Shown: positions 11,301 to 24,205 of the stretch, piece after piece
How the letters are laid out: each line of letters starts with the position of its first letter
How positions within the stretch are numbered: position 1 is the stretch's first letter
Assembly: GCA_029465975.1 (NCBI GenBank)
Contig: CM055741.1
Span: 10,188,479 to 10,252,478 of the forward strand
Direction: 5' to 3'
From: Dallia pectoralis
Taxonomy: Eukaryota > Chordata > Actinopteri > Esociformes > Umbridae
Length of the DNA stretch: 64,000 bases
Notes under the pieces: generated by a model
The model's database searches: none
Told to the model about the DNA's origin: nothing
What the model saw: the letters and a program-made list of their open reading frames with translations, nothing else
Program-made: the position numbers and the translations under genes

Positions 11301-12700
11301 TATTAGGCATGCTCACGGTGACGTCTACATGCTGAAACTGCACATAGGTAAGGTATCTGGTTTAATTAAAGCTGAAGGCAATCCTATTTAATAATTAATA
11401 TATTGCGACTGGTTATTGACATTTTCCAATGAATAATTGGAATTAACTATTTTTATTAAAGCTATTATACAACCACATGGGATATTTTCTTTACAATTCC
11501 TATTTCGTGAGTTTAAGAAGGGTTTATTCTTCTAACTCTTATGCATTAGCACACAGAAGTCAAATCCATTTGTTTTTACAAGCCTATTTTAAGCACCAGT
11601 TGAGATAAAGCTACATTTGACAGATGTATGTCAGCTGAACTGTTTAACTATATGCTGTACAGATCGGTGTCCTATTTTTAACACTTAATTAGCTTGGTAT
11701 TTTTTAAATGTAAGTGCTAAAGAAAATAGATCTATTTACTGCCCTGCCATGCAGAAGAGTGCATAACTGCTCATAGAGTGGCGCTGAGAAAAATGTCTTA
11801 AAAGTTATTTTTATTGTCTAGTTAAGTTTCTATCGTTATTAATCCTGACTTTTAACACTTACATAGCAGTTGTTGACAGCCTCTGCAAAATATGTAATAT
11901 GTGACGGGGACATTTGAATTTGTCAATTAAGTATACTTCAAAGGATTGCTATTAATAGAATAATACGTGTTTTTACATTCATTGTTACATAGGCGTAAAA
12001 CCCTCCAAAACAACATGGCACAACAAACGTTCTATTCAGGCCAAGTCACCGTGGTTGTGAGAGCGCAGAGAAACAGGGACTAGCTGAGAAGGCCTGTGAG
12101 CCTAGTATCATGGGCCTGGTTTGAATAAGCACCGTGGCTATGTTAGATATCTGGGATATCCACCAAGAGCGCTACCGTATGCCAAGCCTTTCTCAACAGC
12201 TTTTTACACGGTTCCAGGCTCCTCGTGTCTCATGTAATCACTTTCACCCCCGACCGTTTCAGTATCTAACACAGGCCGTAGATTGGTGTACACTTTTTTG
12301 GCGTAAAAAAGTAACTATTGATATGCTGAAATATTTACCTCACAATAATAACCGTCGCCACGATGCCCCACAGAACTATTGTTCCAGTTGCAGTATGTCA
12401 GGTCGTTGAGTTTACTTTTCAATTTTAACTTTAACGCGACAATATTAAAGCCATGACAAAGGTAATATATCGCTGTGACATAAATATGCATTTAGCCACG
12501 TCTATTAATAAATCCAAACGATTGGTCTTGTTCCTAGCGTGTCCGCTACGGTGCAGCAGAAGCACCAAGACCGAGAACCCTCCTTCTCAGAAAAGCTAGA
12601 ACTCTGAACTCATTCAACCCCTTTTAAAATGTCTGCGCTAATCCCATAAAACGCTGCCATTGTAAATATACAATTCATAAACGCTGGCAGGCACTCTTGC
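8305..12700. other. no confident gene; AT-rich intergenic or intronic DNA
   Basis: Apart from the hairpin at 9016-9057 nothing coding is supported. A 217-codon plus-strand frame at 9668-10321 overlaps equally open antisense frames and includes a tandem duplication of about 22 bp (cattctcccacacacgcacg, near 10022-10066). It matches no family I know. From 10330 to 12700 the DNA is AT-rich with frequent stops in all frames. Confidence 0.5.
9016..9057. repeat. perfect 17-bp inverted repeat with 8-nt loop
   Basis: The arms tgacaagttcaactgct (9016-9032) and agcagttgaacttgtca (9041-9057) are exact reverse complements around an 8-base spacer. Right after it an imperfect 21-bp direct repeat (cattacgcacagaaagggcg) occurs twice, at about 9056-9097. 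No gene is nearby. It may be the tip of a fold-back element. Confidence 0.85.
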
Positions 12701-14390
12701 TTTGTGTGAAATATGCGTCTCTCCAACCCCCCTTCCCAAATTCAGCGCCTTGTGTGTTGGCTGACTGACTGGGTGGTTGGTTCCTCTGCTGGTGTTTGTC
12801 GTACGGAACGGGTACTCGAGCAGACCTCGATTCTACGTTCTCGTGTCAGTGAACGCCACAGATCGATCTCGCAAAGCATGGAAGGAGACAGCCGAAAGAG
12901 GAGGCGAAGGGAAAAAGGCAGCAAGAAAAGTGAGGGACTTTTAGGGGCAGCTGTGTTTAATTAACCCAGTCATAATGCCCCTAAAAATCCTTATTGCTCT
13001 TGCAATGGTCAACAAAATCTCCTGACGGAACACAGGTCTCGATGTTATGGACAGCACACTCCTGATTTGCCCCCCCCGCCCTGTAAACCGTCCGCGACAT
13101 TGCCAAAACACTGAAACATGTTCAGAGTCTCTCGGAGTACGTTGGAGGAGAGTGAAATTCGAATACTTCTCTGTTATTCCGAACCAGAGCGTTTAAACGT
13201 TACGCACGTCGCCTGGATGCATTTCTAACTCGGCCGTTGGAGCCGCCGCTTATTAGTTAGCGTTAAATCTAGTTATCATTTTGACCTTAATCACCGCTGT
13301 CTTGATCTCATCCGAGATTGGGCGTCACAGTGCTTCAAATGTCCGTGACTGTTTGAAAGCGCACATGGCCCCGGACAGAATGGAAGTCAACGTGATTCGT
13401 CTGATCGTCTGGCTGCTTTGTGTGTATCAAGGGCTAGACGTATAGGGACAGACTGACGGGCGCAAGGTTCCTGTCCGAACCGGCTTGGGGTTGGGGTTCG
13501 GAGAATTGTCTGGCTGTAGAAAAGGAGAACGAGAGGAGTGCTGAGCTTTGAAAGTGAGTCATCGCCTTCAGTCAATTGAGCGCGTTTCCTCTGGTCGTAT
13601 CGGAACCAGTGGTCAGTGTGAGATAGTCCCGCGTCCTCTTTGCCCCAGTCAGAGAGGGAAGGGAAGTGTGGGGGCTCGTTTGGCTTATGACTCAGGGGCC
13701 ACGCACCACACAAAGCAGGAGGGAGGCAGGAATTACTCATCAGAGCATGTGGAATCTCATACAGCTATCACAGGACAGACCCGGTGCTTCCCCTAAGGCT
13801 ACAAGACTCCGTAAACGCTTGTCTTTAGACCAAAGCCAATGCGGCTGTCTTATGTCTGCTAAAGGCTATTAGTTTCCATTGAAGAGGATTAAACCCCCGA
13901 GTAAGTTCTTCCTGTATAAAGATCCTGCCGATAACCTCACACTTTAACGTGAGATTGTGCCCAAAACCTCAGCGGATTAATTTGGGTTTTATATTGCTGC
14001 ATGTCGGTGCAGGTTTGCAGCTTTGAACTTCAGCAGAGGAATTGAGCGTTGCACACCGTCATAGTCGCTCATCCACAAAGTTTGGAAGTGGCTCCGATTA
14101 CTTCCAGTATATGGCGAGAGCGACTTAAACGGTTTAAAGTCCAGTTCTTCTCAGGAGTGCTGTTGGTCCTCCGTCACTGCCTGGTCAAGAACATTTGAGT
14201 AAAAATGCCCGCTTTATTGAGTAATGACAAAACACGAACAGACAGTGACTGAGTGGTGACAGTGGCACCTGCACGTCACGCATAACGAACCCTGTGTATG
14301 GAGTCCACAGACCTGAAGACACTAAGCTGTAAGGGCTGAGTCAGACAGATGCTGACAGACGGCCATCGATGGAGGGCTGCTGGACCGACA
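12701..14390. other. moderately GC-rich unannotated stretch
   Basis: This region is more GC- and CpG-rich than its left neighbour. A possible first coding exon lies at 12878-12929 (see findings), but no partner exon was found. Overlapping frames of 60-117 codons on both strands between 13387 and 13870 show no family motif. No repeat was recognised. Confidence 0.4.
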
Positions 14391-14399
14391 GGTAGAACG

Positions 14400-14645
14400 A
14401 GTGTGTGTGTGTCTGTGGTGTTACGTGTCTGCTGAAGAGGATTCTGGTGTGTGTGTGTGTGTTTGTGTGTGTGGACGTTTTGGTGTGTAAGTGTGTGTGA
14501 ACGGAAGTTTTGGTGTGTGAGTGTGTGTGGATGGACGTTTCGGTGTGTGAGTGTGTGTGTGAACGGAAGTTTTGGTGTGTGTGTGAACGGAAGTTTTGGT
14601 GTGTGTGTGAACGGAAGTTTTGGTGTGTGTGAGAACGGAAGTTCG
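14400..14645. repeat. GT-rich minisatellite, 24-bp unit
   Basis: Copies of gaacggaagttttggtgtg followed by a GT run are spaced exactly 24 bp apart at 14561, 14585, 14609 and 14633. Earlier copies (14490-14560) are variable, with gtgtgtga spacers. Because 24 is a multiple of 3, frames stay open on both strands here (repeats of NGSFGVCV or SHTHQNFR). These frames are repeat artefacts. Confidence 0.9.
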
Positions 14646-14649
14646 GATT

Positions 14650-17600
14650 GGTCGGTGGAGGGGGGTGGCCATTGCGCAATAGATGACTCATCAGTAGGCA
14701 GGGCCACGCCCATGGGACGATCACAGGTTCCCCTCACCGGTGGCAAGGGCCCAGCTCCCACTAACTAAGGGTGCCATGATAAGGGTGTGGGCCTAACTGA
14801 CGGAGCTTCCACCCTGGAGGAGTCGCTCAAATCCCTCACAGACACAAAGGCGGAGAGACACAGCAAGAAAGTGGAGCAGACAGACCCCCCTCCCTCCCCG
14901 CGTCCTTCTTTAGAAGCTCAACCCGACCCGATTCTAACCAACTGGCTCGTGAGAGTCTGGGATCTCGGCGCGTGTTGACAGGACGTTTGAGAGTAGATCC
15001 GGGATCAGGCCCACTTCAGCCCGTTCTGAGATCTTCACTAAGATCTAGAAGGTCAAACGTATCCCAGATCCGCTCTATTGCTCCGAGGGAGAACCCAAGG
15101 AACCCATTAGCTGTGACCTAATTATTTTATGAACCGGAACTAGAACTAAGTCAAAGGTACCTTAACTGCTGGCCACAGTTGGAACAGCCTTTGCTCTATA
15201 TACTGCCATTGTACATACTGCCACAACAACTAAGACACAGGCCAATTTTTCACAATGGGCCGATGTTTGAGAGGTTTAAACGCCAACAATCCTCCCTTTC
15301 CTCGTCTGTTTTTACCTCGGCCGCATCTCTTGACTTATGTCTGTGTACTCTAATCCTGGTGGCTTTTTAATCCTTTGTTTGCTTTATTACATATGGACCG
15401 GACCGGCAAGTTACTCGTTGGCGTATAGGCTTGTGTGCCGAGTCGCTGACAGAAAGATCGAAGGCAGAGGGCAGGTCGATGGGCGGGACTTTTCCAGTGT
15501 TTGCCGGGGTGAGTTTGTTAGCGCGTAAGCGTACTTCCTGTTCAATGTCGGAGAATTTGAATCCCATAGAATGAATGTGATGTGGTCCAGTTTCAGAGAA
15601 CAAACCCTTATTTAGCAAATATATTCTGGAAAATCATTTCGGAGACTTCGCTTCACACCTTGCCTTCGCCGGCCAGCCGTTGTTGGGACACAGAAATTTG
15701 TACTCGTTTTTGGCCAATCTGGGCGCAATGATGTGCGCTAGCGAATCCCACTGGCTCTGTAAGTTTACATTGCAAAACCAGGGGCGACTCAGACTTCTCA
15801 GACATCCCATCCTGCTGAAACTCATTTCCGGGAGGTGGTTTCACTGGCTAATGCGCGCACGCGCACGCGCACACCATTATATTATGGCAGAACACAACTA
15901 TTTATTTGTCAGGTTTTCTGCTTCAAACAACTGTTATAACTGTTAATTGATAGGTTAGTTGAGAAGACCAATCAGAACGAGCACTGTGTCACTCTCTCAC
16001 CACATCTGTCCCTCGCTCTCTCCAGTCCGTCCTGCATTCGAAATGACCATCGAATTCTTGCTCAATCTAAAAAAAATCTCTGAACTACCGGGGGAGCTGG
16101 TGATTCTAATGAGATTTCTTAGCAATTTAGCTGTTAGCTTGTGAGTCCTCTCAGTCACTCAACATCACAGTCTGATGCTGAATTTAAAAAGACTCATGGG
16201 AAATCCATCTTTCTCAATAAACATCTAACATAACAGTAGAAAGGTTATCCGCTACCGTCTAAAATGTCAAAGAGAGCTCCGTCGAATAACTGAGAAAACG
16301 TGATCTTTGCCCGTGGTCTTGATTTTGGGAAAACCCTGTTGATCTTGAAGGCAAAGAATAATCCATTCTACAGACTTGTTTTATTTTGTTCCTAGATTAA
16401 TGTCTGTGTAGCACGATGTGTCATTGGAGACATTGCAGTACTTTGCCCACCAGGAAGATTGAGAGCCTGTCTCATTCCTCGTTTAGCCATTTTCTGAAAA
16501 CAACAGGGAGACATTTTCTCACGTCTTCAACACGCGTGTGACCTGAAATCCAATCCTGTTCCACAACACTTTTATATAACGCTGTGGCCAGAAGTGTCAT
16601 CATTGCATTCTGTTTAAATAATGTTACAAAAACATCGAGAGAATTGTTCAAATTCTAAAAAATGTTTTTGGTTAGGCACATATTTATTTATTTGATTTGC
16701 AGATAAACAAAATAAAAACTGAATAATTGCTGCTGTTAGTTCATTTCACAAAGAAATCCTAAACAAAACCAGACAGTATTATTAACACCTAAAAGTTGTT
16801 TAAAATCATTGCATTTCAAACAAATGTCTGTCCTTTACTTTGCAATTTAACCAACCTGAAAATTACTAATTAACATGTTTAGGTAGAGAAAATGACTCAC
16901 GCTTCTATTTTGTGTCTCTGTGTGTATTGCAATGAGCATGGAAAAAAAACACAGAACTGTCCCAGGTCTGACACTATGAAGGCTACAAATCTCCAGAGAC
17001 TCCACGTAATTAAGAGGTTTAAGTCCCATGCCACCTTAACCCATGCCACCTTAACCAACCTCTCTGGACATGGATGCAAGAGAAAACCCGATTTTTGGAT
17101 GAATAGTGGAGAAGTCACCTTGAGATTAACTGCCACACAGACTCAAGCTGACCTTCAGACATAAGTAACGACCGTTTAGACTCTTTAAACCATCCGTTGC
17201 CAGCCCAAAGACAGGAGTTTGTCGGTAACAGAGCCACACTTGCAAATCTTTGAGCTTCGATAAAGCACAAACCCAATGCTTACTGAACGAAGAGAAACAC
17301 CTCGCCTACAGACGACCGTGGAAGCGGCTCAGGGATGTTTCAGGCTCTGCGGCCTTTGGTACTGGGTTCCTTGAGCGTCTGCACGGCATTATAAAATAGA
17401 CTTCAATGTCGAAACCGGTGTCAGAAAGCCGGACCACTGCCAAAGGTCTTCCAGTGCACAATGTCGGCACCAAACACAGTTCGAAAAGCACCCGTGAACC
17501 GTTTAAGACAAAAATGCGGGAGTGCTCTGAAGTCCAGATTCAAATTCCATTGAAAACCTGCAGAGAGATCTGAAAACAGCAGTTGGCAGACGTCCTTCAA

Positions 17601-17930
17601 ATCTGGGAGAACTGAAGCAGTTTGAACCAGATGATTAGGCCCAACTGCTGGTGCTGGAAGCTCCTCGGAGGAAACAGGAAGTACCTCATTGGAGTTATTT
17701 TGGCCAAAGGCTGTGCTATCAATTATAGTGTGTGGCGTCAATAGGTTTGCCATTTTTGTTAGATTTTTAATTGAAACGTAAAAAAAAGACGATAAAAAAG
17801 GTAAACAATGTGTCATTTGTAGTACAGTAAAATGTGTATACTTCGAAGAACTTCAGATTTTGGGGAATTTCATGGGAACGTTTGGGAGCTATTTGAAGAA
17901 AGTTAAAAGGTTACGGGACTTGAGGTATTA
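14650..17930. other. no confident gene
   Basis: Mixed-composition DNA. Short frames (up to 131 codons, at 17421-17816 on the minus strand) show no recognised domain and no convincing splice context. A short alternating CG/CA run occurs at about 15853-15871. A 13-bp duplication (atgccaccttaac) occurs near 17029-17055. Confidence 0.45.
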
Positions 17931-17934
17931 ATTT

Positions 17935-18035
17935 ACGGTCAAGTGCCTTGCTCAAGGCATCATGTCGGCTCAGGGATTCAAACTAGCAACTATTTGGTAA
18001 CAGGCCCAACACCACAGCTACTAGGATGCCGGTAT
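17935..18035 (-). repeat. tRNA-derived SINE fragment, opposite orientation to the 5.3-kb copy
   Basis: The plus strand reads 'gtgccttgctcaaggcatc', then 'gggattcaaactagcaac' and 'acagctactaggatgcc'. This is the reverse complement of a teleost tRNA-like repeat with B-box and A-box. The minus-strand B-box is GTTTGAATCCC. A fragment with 'gatgccttgctcaaaagcac' recurs at 42739-42758. Confidence 0.6.
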
Positions 18036-18324
18036 TATAATCTGCGTTAACTCTCGTTACGTCTGGTGTCCACATCAGAATGCTTTTTCTTTTGCTTATT
18101 TGTTGACGACTTCTCTGAGACTGGTATACTGTTGTGTGATGGAAAACCACACTTCTGAGTTTGGATAGAAACCCTCTCCACTAAAACAAACATGCAAACC
18201 ATCTCAATGGGACTTGACAGATGAAATAAAGGATATTAAATGTACGTGAAGTAAATAAAACATAGGCCTCCAGACTGCAGTTCACCGTGGTGTGGAGAGA
18301 GTGGGACATGGGACGAGACTTGGT

Positions 18325-18752
18325 GGGATGTACCCCTGGGTGAGATGTACCCCTGGGTGAGATGTACCCCTGGGTGAGATGTACCCCTGGGTGAGATGTA
18401 CCCCTGGGTGAGATGTAAATCTGGGTGAGATGTGCATCTGGGTGAGATGTACTCCTGGGTGAGATGTACCCCTGGGTGAGATGTACCCCTGGGTGAGATG
18501 TAAATCTGGGTGAGATGTGCATCTGGGTGAGATGTACTCCTGGGTGAGATGTACCCCTGGGTGAGATGTACCCCTGGGTGAGATGTACCCCTGGGTGAGA
18601 TGTACATCTGGGTGAGATGTACTCCTGGGTGAGATGTACTCCTGGGTGAGATGTACATCTGGGTGAGATGTACTCCTGGGTGAGATGTACTCCTGGGTGA
18701 GATGTACTCCTGGGTGAGATGTACATCTGGGTGAGATGTACTCCTGGGTGGG
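18325..18752. repeat. minisatellite, 17-bp unit (gggtgagatgtacccct)
   Basis: About 25 head-to-tail copies of a 17-bp unit. The variable last five bases (acccc, actcc, acatc, aaatc, gcatc) define subtypes, which are partly arranged in repeated blocks. As 17 is not a multiple of 3, minus-strand frames pass through all three phases and still lack stops. This gives frames of 207 and 269 codons with HLTQGYISPRGTS-like repeats. They are not supported as genes. Confidence 0.95.
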
Positions 18753-18859
18753 TGGAACGTTGGCTGGGTAGACGTGCTGCCGTCTCTGCTCTCCTCTTGT
18801 TCAATACGGTTGCCGGGTATCTGGGTCAAACCAGGATTCGGTGTGATGGTTCGTCGGTG

Positions 18860-18972
18860 TGGATGTTCGAGTATGTGTGTGCCTGCGTGTGTGTGCCTGT
18901 GTCTGTGTCTGTGTGTGCCTGTGTGTATCTGTGTGTGTGTGTGTGTGTGTGTGTGCCTGCGTGTGCATGAGA
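18860..18972. repeat. GT microsatellite with interspersed gtgcct
   Basis: A tract of gtgtgtgcctgtgtctgtg type ends in an uninterrupted GT run around 18929-18953. It has potential for Z-DNA. Confidence 0.9.
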
Positions 18973-18974
18973 GA

Positions 18975-20640
18975 GAGGCCAGCCAGGGAGAGATCTTGTG
19001 ACATTCTGACCCGGCTCGCTTGCAGCCATCAGGAGAAGTGAACACATCCCTGGCCGGGGCCGTAGGCAGCGGGGAGGCAGGATGTTTTTGATAAAGTGGA
19101 GGGCTTTATTTAGGCCCGGGCATTCTCAGTATCTGTCACCCAACTCCAACGGATCACCGGGCCCTGCGCCACCCTCAGGAAGTGTGTGTCCGTGTTTATT
19201 CCGTCCGTGCCCGGTTCAGGTTACCGTGGCTTTTAGCTGAGCACAGCGAGTTGTATACACACAGACAGTGACACTTGCTGTGCTTAAACGTTCTACAACG
19301 TTTTGGGGCCGCTGACCTTTTTTGACATTTTAATAGGAGCATGTGCGCCTATGACACCTCAACTAACCCCCGGCGGACAGTTCACGTGGTCCTGTCAAGT
19401 TGCGAGCGAGTTGATTTGAATATACATTTGGGGCCAGGTTGAAATGTGCAGAACGTTTAGGTAGCGGCGTGTTGCTATGCCATTGGTGACCTAGAGATAA
19501 ACGTCTCCTCTGGGAATTAGCTCACAGATAAATTGGGAAATCAGTTGGTTTCATTTTCTTTGAATAATCTCTCCGCGTTCATCTGTCAGTGACCCAGATG
19601 GGTTCAAATGCTCGTGGGACTCGCGGCACGTCAATCTCTCAAATGCGGGCGTACGAGAAGAAATGTCGGCGCGGGAAAAACGTAACCGTTAAACTTGGAA
19701 TCCTGAAACGTTCCAGATGCGTCGGTGCACTTAAAGAACAATTCCACGCTGCACAGTAAAATATGCGGGCACATATGCAAATTACCATTTAAACTGTATT
19801 CCATAGAGACGTGTGGAACCTGCGGACGGACGTTTGACTAGAAACGTACCATGAATATGGTGAGAATTAGAAATGCTCCGGGGTCGGCTTGTGTCTTCCT
19901 AAACAATGACTTAAAGCCGGCTGCCTTGTATGGACCTCTGCCAGATGGCAGCCAAGTAGGGAATTCACAACATGACCCGACGGAATAGACGAATAGGAGC
20001 TACCATAGCAAGTGTCTCCGCCACACTCCACGGCTACCGTGGTCACGGGGTAAAACGTTCTGCTCTACCACACTCCACACCGTTCCTGAGCCTGATTCGA
20101 TTCACGCTTTCGTCTCAACTGTTTAAATGGAACCTGAATGGATGGCTCTGCACTTGTCAAGCTACTAAATGTATTATTCCTACAGGCGGGGTTAAAGGTC
20201 ACGAAGCATCCAGTGACATGGGGAAATGACACGCCCACAGCTTGGAGGTCAGGTTAAAGCTTGGGGACCTTCTGGACTTAGGTTCGCAGTTCATAGGTCA
20301 CCTCTCGTTCCATCTCGTATCCCTTTCTCGTTACCAAGCACCCCTCTTTTTTACTCTAACCTTTTCTCGACGTTCCTTCTTTCTCTCCAACTCACTCGTA
20401 TTCAACCTCCCTTCGTTTTTGCTTCCACTGTGTCAGTAAGGCTGTGGGTTTCTCTGTGTGCTACCTGAGCTGGTCTGTGCTGTGTGTCTGTGGCAGGTCT
20501 GTGGCGGCGGTGCCCCTTGGTCAGTGACTCGGATGTGTGTGTGTGACATGGAGAAGGGCCCACAGGCTCTGTGGACAGACCCCGCGGAGGCCAGGTCTTC
20601 AGCTGTCCCTGCCTGCCAGGGCCTCTGCCACGAGTCAACG
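18975..20640. other. no confident gene
   Basis: Mixed-composition DNA with only short overlapping frames. No recognised motif, repeat family or splice-consistent exon was found. The frames at 20226-20675 on both strands contain cryptic GT-rich pieces and look non-coding. Confidence 0.4.
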
Positions 20641-20654
20641 TAAGTTACGACCCT

Positions 20655-20771
20655 CGACCACACACACACACACACACACGATAAATGCAGAAACTGGCAA
20701 GCACAGAGGTTAATGACCCCCGATTAGCGCTAACAGGGACAAATAGCTCTGCTCCTAAGTCCCCCCCCCCA

Positions 20772-20816
<45 letters not shown>

Positions 20817-20826
20817 CTCTCTCTCT
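20655..20826. repeat. compound CA microsatellites, with a poly-C/CA/CT tract
   Basis: A (CA)n run lies at about 20660-20679. A compound tract at 20761-20826 consists of a poly-C run, then a long CA run, then CT. Confidence 0.9.
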
Positions 20827-21022
20827 AAGGCAAGACATACCTCCACCAGAATCCTCTTTGAGAAAGCCCAGTCCAAGTTCATTAAACACCGGCCATGTGT
20901 ACGTTTAAAGCCCACACATTAAATACGTGGCCAGGGTGGTGAGTTGCTAGTGTCTCTGTGGTAATACGTTTTACTGACACTAGGGGCTAATCTTACATAC
21001 ACACTCTAATGCTTCTCAGAGG

Positions 21023-21432
21023 CCACACGTCTATGAAGGTGTGTCGAGACCTACGTCTATGAAGGCGTGTCGAGACCTACGTCTATGAAGGTGTGTCGAG
21101 ACCTACGTCTATGAAGTTGTGTCGAGACCTACGTCTATGAAGGCGTGTCGAGACCTACGTCTATGAAGATGTGTCGAGGCCTACGTCTATGAAGGCGTGT
21201 CGAGGCCTACGTCTATGAAGGCGTGTCGAGGCCTACGTATATGAAGGTGTGTCGAGACCTACGTCTTTGAAGGTGTGTCGAGACCTACGTCTTTGAAGGT
21301 GTGTCGAGACCTACGTCTTTGAAGGTGTGTCGAGGCCTACGTCTTTGAAGGTGTGCTGTGGTCTACATCTGAGAAAATGTGTCATGGTTTGTCAATGAAG
21401 ATGCATTGTTGCCTATGTTAATGAAGCCGTGT
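21023..21432. repeat. minisatellite, 26-bp unit
   Basis: About 13 copies of a 26-bp unit built from acctacgtctatgaag plus gtgtgtcgag. Variants include ctttgaag in the right half and cgaggcc versus cgagacc. From 21355 the copies decay (gaaaatgtgtcatgg, gaagatgcattg, gaagccgtgtg), suggesting older edge units. Confidence 0.95.
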
Positions 21433-21540
21433 GTTTCTTTTTCATAATTGAATATATAGTTTTTTGGTCAAATATTTGCATACAGCCTAATAGTTATTAG
21501 TTTTCATGAACCCAGAATAGCACTTGGGCTCTAAATTGAG

Positions 21541-22557
21541 TCCCTTTAGCACCACGTACCCTTTAGCACCACGTACCCTTTAGCACCACGTACCCTTTAG
21601 CACCACCTACCCTTTAGCACCACGTACCCTTTAGCACCACGTACCCTTTAGCACCACGTACCCTTTAGCACCACGTACCCTTTAGCACCACGTACCCTTT
21701 AGCACCACGTACCCTTTAGCACCACGTACCCTTTAGCACCACGTACCCTTTAGCACCACGTACCCTTTAGCACCACGTACCCTTTAGCACCACGTACCCT
21801 TTAGCACCACGTACCCTTTAGCACCACGTACCCTTTAGCACCACGTACCCTTCAGCAACACGTAACCTTTAGCACCACGTAACCTTTAGCACCACGTAAC
21901 CTTCAGCAACACGTACCCTTTAGCACCACGTACCCTTTAGCACCACGTACCCTTTAGCACCACGTACCCTTTAGCACCACGTACTCTTTAGCACCACGTA
22001 CCCTTTAGCACAACGTACCCTTTAGCACCACGTACCCTTTAGCACCACGTACCTTTTAGCACCACGTACCCTTTAGCACCACGTACCCTTTAGCACCACG
22101 TACCCTTTAGCACCACGTACCCTTTAGCACCACGTACCCTTTAGCACCACGTACCCTTTAGCACCACGTACCCTTTAGCACCACGTACCCTTTAGCACCA
22201 CGTACCCTTTAGCACCACGTACCCTTTAGCACCACGTACCCTTTAGCACCACGTACCCTTTAGCACCACGTACCCTTTAGCACCACGTACCCTTTAGCAC
22301 CACGTACCCTTTAGCACCACGTACCCTTTAGCACCACGTACCCTTTAGCACCACGTACCCTTTAGCACCACGTACCCTTTAGCACCACGTACCCTTTAGC
22401 ACCACGTACCCTTTAGCACCACGTACCCTTTAGCACCACGTACTCTTTAGTACCACGTACCCTTTAGCACCACGTACCCTTTAGCACCACGTACCCTTTA
22501 GTACCACGGACCCTGTAGCACCACGTACCCTTTAGTACCACGTAGACGTACCCTTTA
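21541..22557. repeat. large minisatellite, 17-bp unit (accctttagcaccacgt)
   Basis: About 60 copies of a 17-bp unit, very homogeneous in the middle. Variants are clustered near 21840-21915 (cttcagcaacacgta, acgtaacc) and at the right edge (tttagtaccacg, ggaccctgtagc). The homogeneity suggests recent expansion. No open frame of note. Confidence 0.97.
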
Positions 22558-22559
22558 GT

Positions 22560-23054
22560 AGTCACTTTAACCTGGTTGTTCATGCACTTTAATTAGAGTG
22601 CATTGGTTTAATTAGGTTTTTCTTTTTATAATCGGTCACATCGGTGTGAGCTGTACATTCTGCACGGCACCCCAGTCAGCACATCGTGTTTCATCGGAGG
22701 CTAAAATCTGGATTCAGGTCAAACATTAAAACGTTATTGTCCTCATGATTCTTGTAATAAACATTGTGTGTCCCGGTACAGGTTTTGCTGCATACTGCCT
22801 GTGGCGTTGTAACGAGCTGAACCACCCTATCTCATCTTCCTTTCCATGTGAATACAAATGCCCTAGAAGAAAATGTGCTTTATGACCGTATGAGACATTT
22901 TTTCAAACCGACTGCAAAGAGAAGACAGCCGTCCCTTTGTCACTGCTGAGGAAATTAGATTCTCATGTACGTATATTTAGTCTCCTGTGATTTTTGTTTC
23001 TTAACTGTACATTTTGAGGTCTATAGCAACTATTTGACAACAGATGTACATCTT
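22560..23054. other. no feature seen between two arrays
   Basis: Unique AT-rich sequence with no open frame of interest and no recognised repeat. Confidence 0.5.
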
Positions 23055-23412
23055 CTAGTGTAGTGTAGTGTCACTATAATCTGGAGCTCACTAGTAGTGT
23101 AGTGTCACTATCATCTGGAGCTCACTAGTAGTGTAGTGTCACTATAATCTGGAGCTCACTAGTAGTGTAGTGTCACTATAATCTGGAGCTCACTTGTAGT
23201 GTAGTGTCACTATCATCTGGAGCTCACTAGTAGTGTAGTGACACTATAATCTGGAGCTCACTAGTAGTGTAGTGTCACTATAATCTGGAGCTCACTAGTA
23301 GTATAGTGTCACTATAATCTGGAGCTCACTAGTAGTGTAGTGTCACTATAATCTGGAGCTCACTAGTAGTGTAGAGTCACTATAATCTGGAGCTCACTAG
23401 TAGTGTCACTAC
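23055..23412. repeat. minisatellite, 34-bp unit
   Basis: About 10 copies of a 34-bp unit (tagtgtcactataatctgg plus agctcactagtag). Successive 'ctggagctca' are 34 bp apart. Each unit contains the short dyad tagtg-t-cacta and the palindromes gagctc and actagt. Variants include atcatctgg for ataatctgg. Confidence 0.95.
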
Positions 23413-23627
23413 AGTCAAGGAATTGAAATGCTAGACTATCAAAGATGTCTTGGTTGTGTGCTGGTTTATGTGTATATGTATTTACTTTGTGTGTTGGACA
23501 GAATGTGTTTTTATTCAATTTGGTGTGATTTAACTGTGTCTGTTTGCTTCATTTAGTGTACTTATTTGTCTGAATATAACAACATTATATCATGTAAGCA
23601 GTGGATGGAATGTTTCTTGGTTACCAG

Positions 23628-23752
23628 GAGAGGACAGAGGATGGAGAGAAGATAGAGAGATGGAGAGAAGATAGAGAGAGGATGGAGAGATGATAGAGAG
23701 GATGGAGAGAAGATAGAGGATGGAGAGAAGATAGAGGATGGACAGAGGCGTG
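23628..23752. repeat. purine-rich GA/GGA repeat
   Basis: An almost pure purine strand with repeats of gatggagagaagatagaga type. A homopurine tract such as this can form a triplex (H-DNA). Confidence 0.9.
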
Positions 23753-24169
23753 GGTTTAGATGGAGGTCCTGTGCCACTAAAAGCCAGTAACCTAGACTGT
23801 ACCCACCCACTCAGAGAGACAGCTCCTGTCTACTGCTTTCACATGCAAAAACACTTATTGGAAACGGGCACACGCACACACAGATTGCAAAACAATGTTC
23901 CAAATCCCATTAAAGCAACATTCCTAGGCGAACTGACGAGCAGTCAGGGAGACTTGAACACATCATTGTGTGTTTGTTGGTGATGTTGTGAGGTGGTGAT
24001 GTGGAGCGCATGACCCGGACCAACGCGGAACATCTTATCAAGACAAAGTCCGTACTCGGGAGACGAGACACAGTCATGAGGTCTCTGTCTCGTTTGACGT
24101 GCAGCATCCCGTGGTTAAAACACACATTACACTTAGAGCTACAAGCCCCCAAACACACACAGTCTAGAG

Positions 24170-24202
<33 letters not shown>
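24170..24202. repeat. CA microsatellite
   Basis: An uninterrupted (CA)n run of roughly 30 bp. Confidence 0.9.

Positions 24203-24205
<3 letters not shown>

Noticed and set aside
18181..19045. Long minus-strand frames of 207 and 269 codons with HLTQGYISPRGTS-like repeats
   Set aside because: They run through a 17-bp minisatellite whose three frames all lack stops, and then through a GT microsatellite. No domain or splice support.
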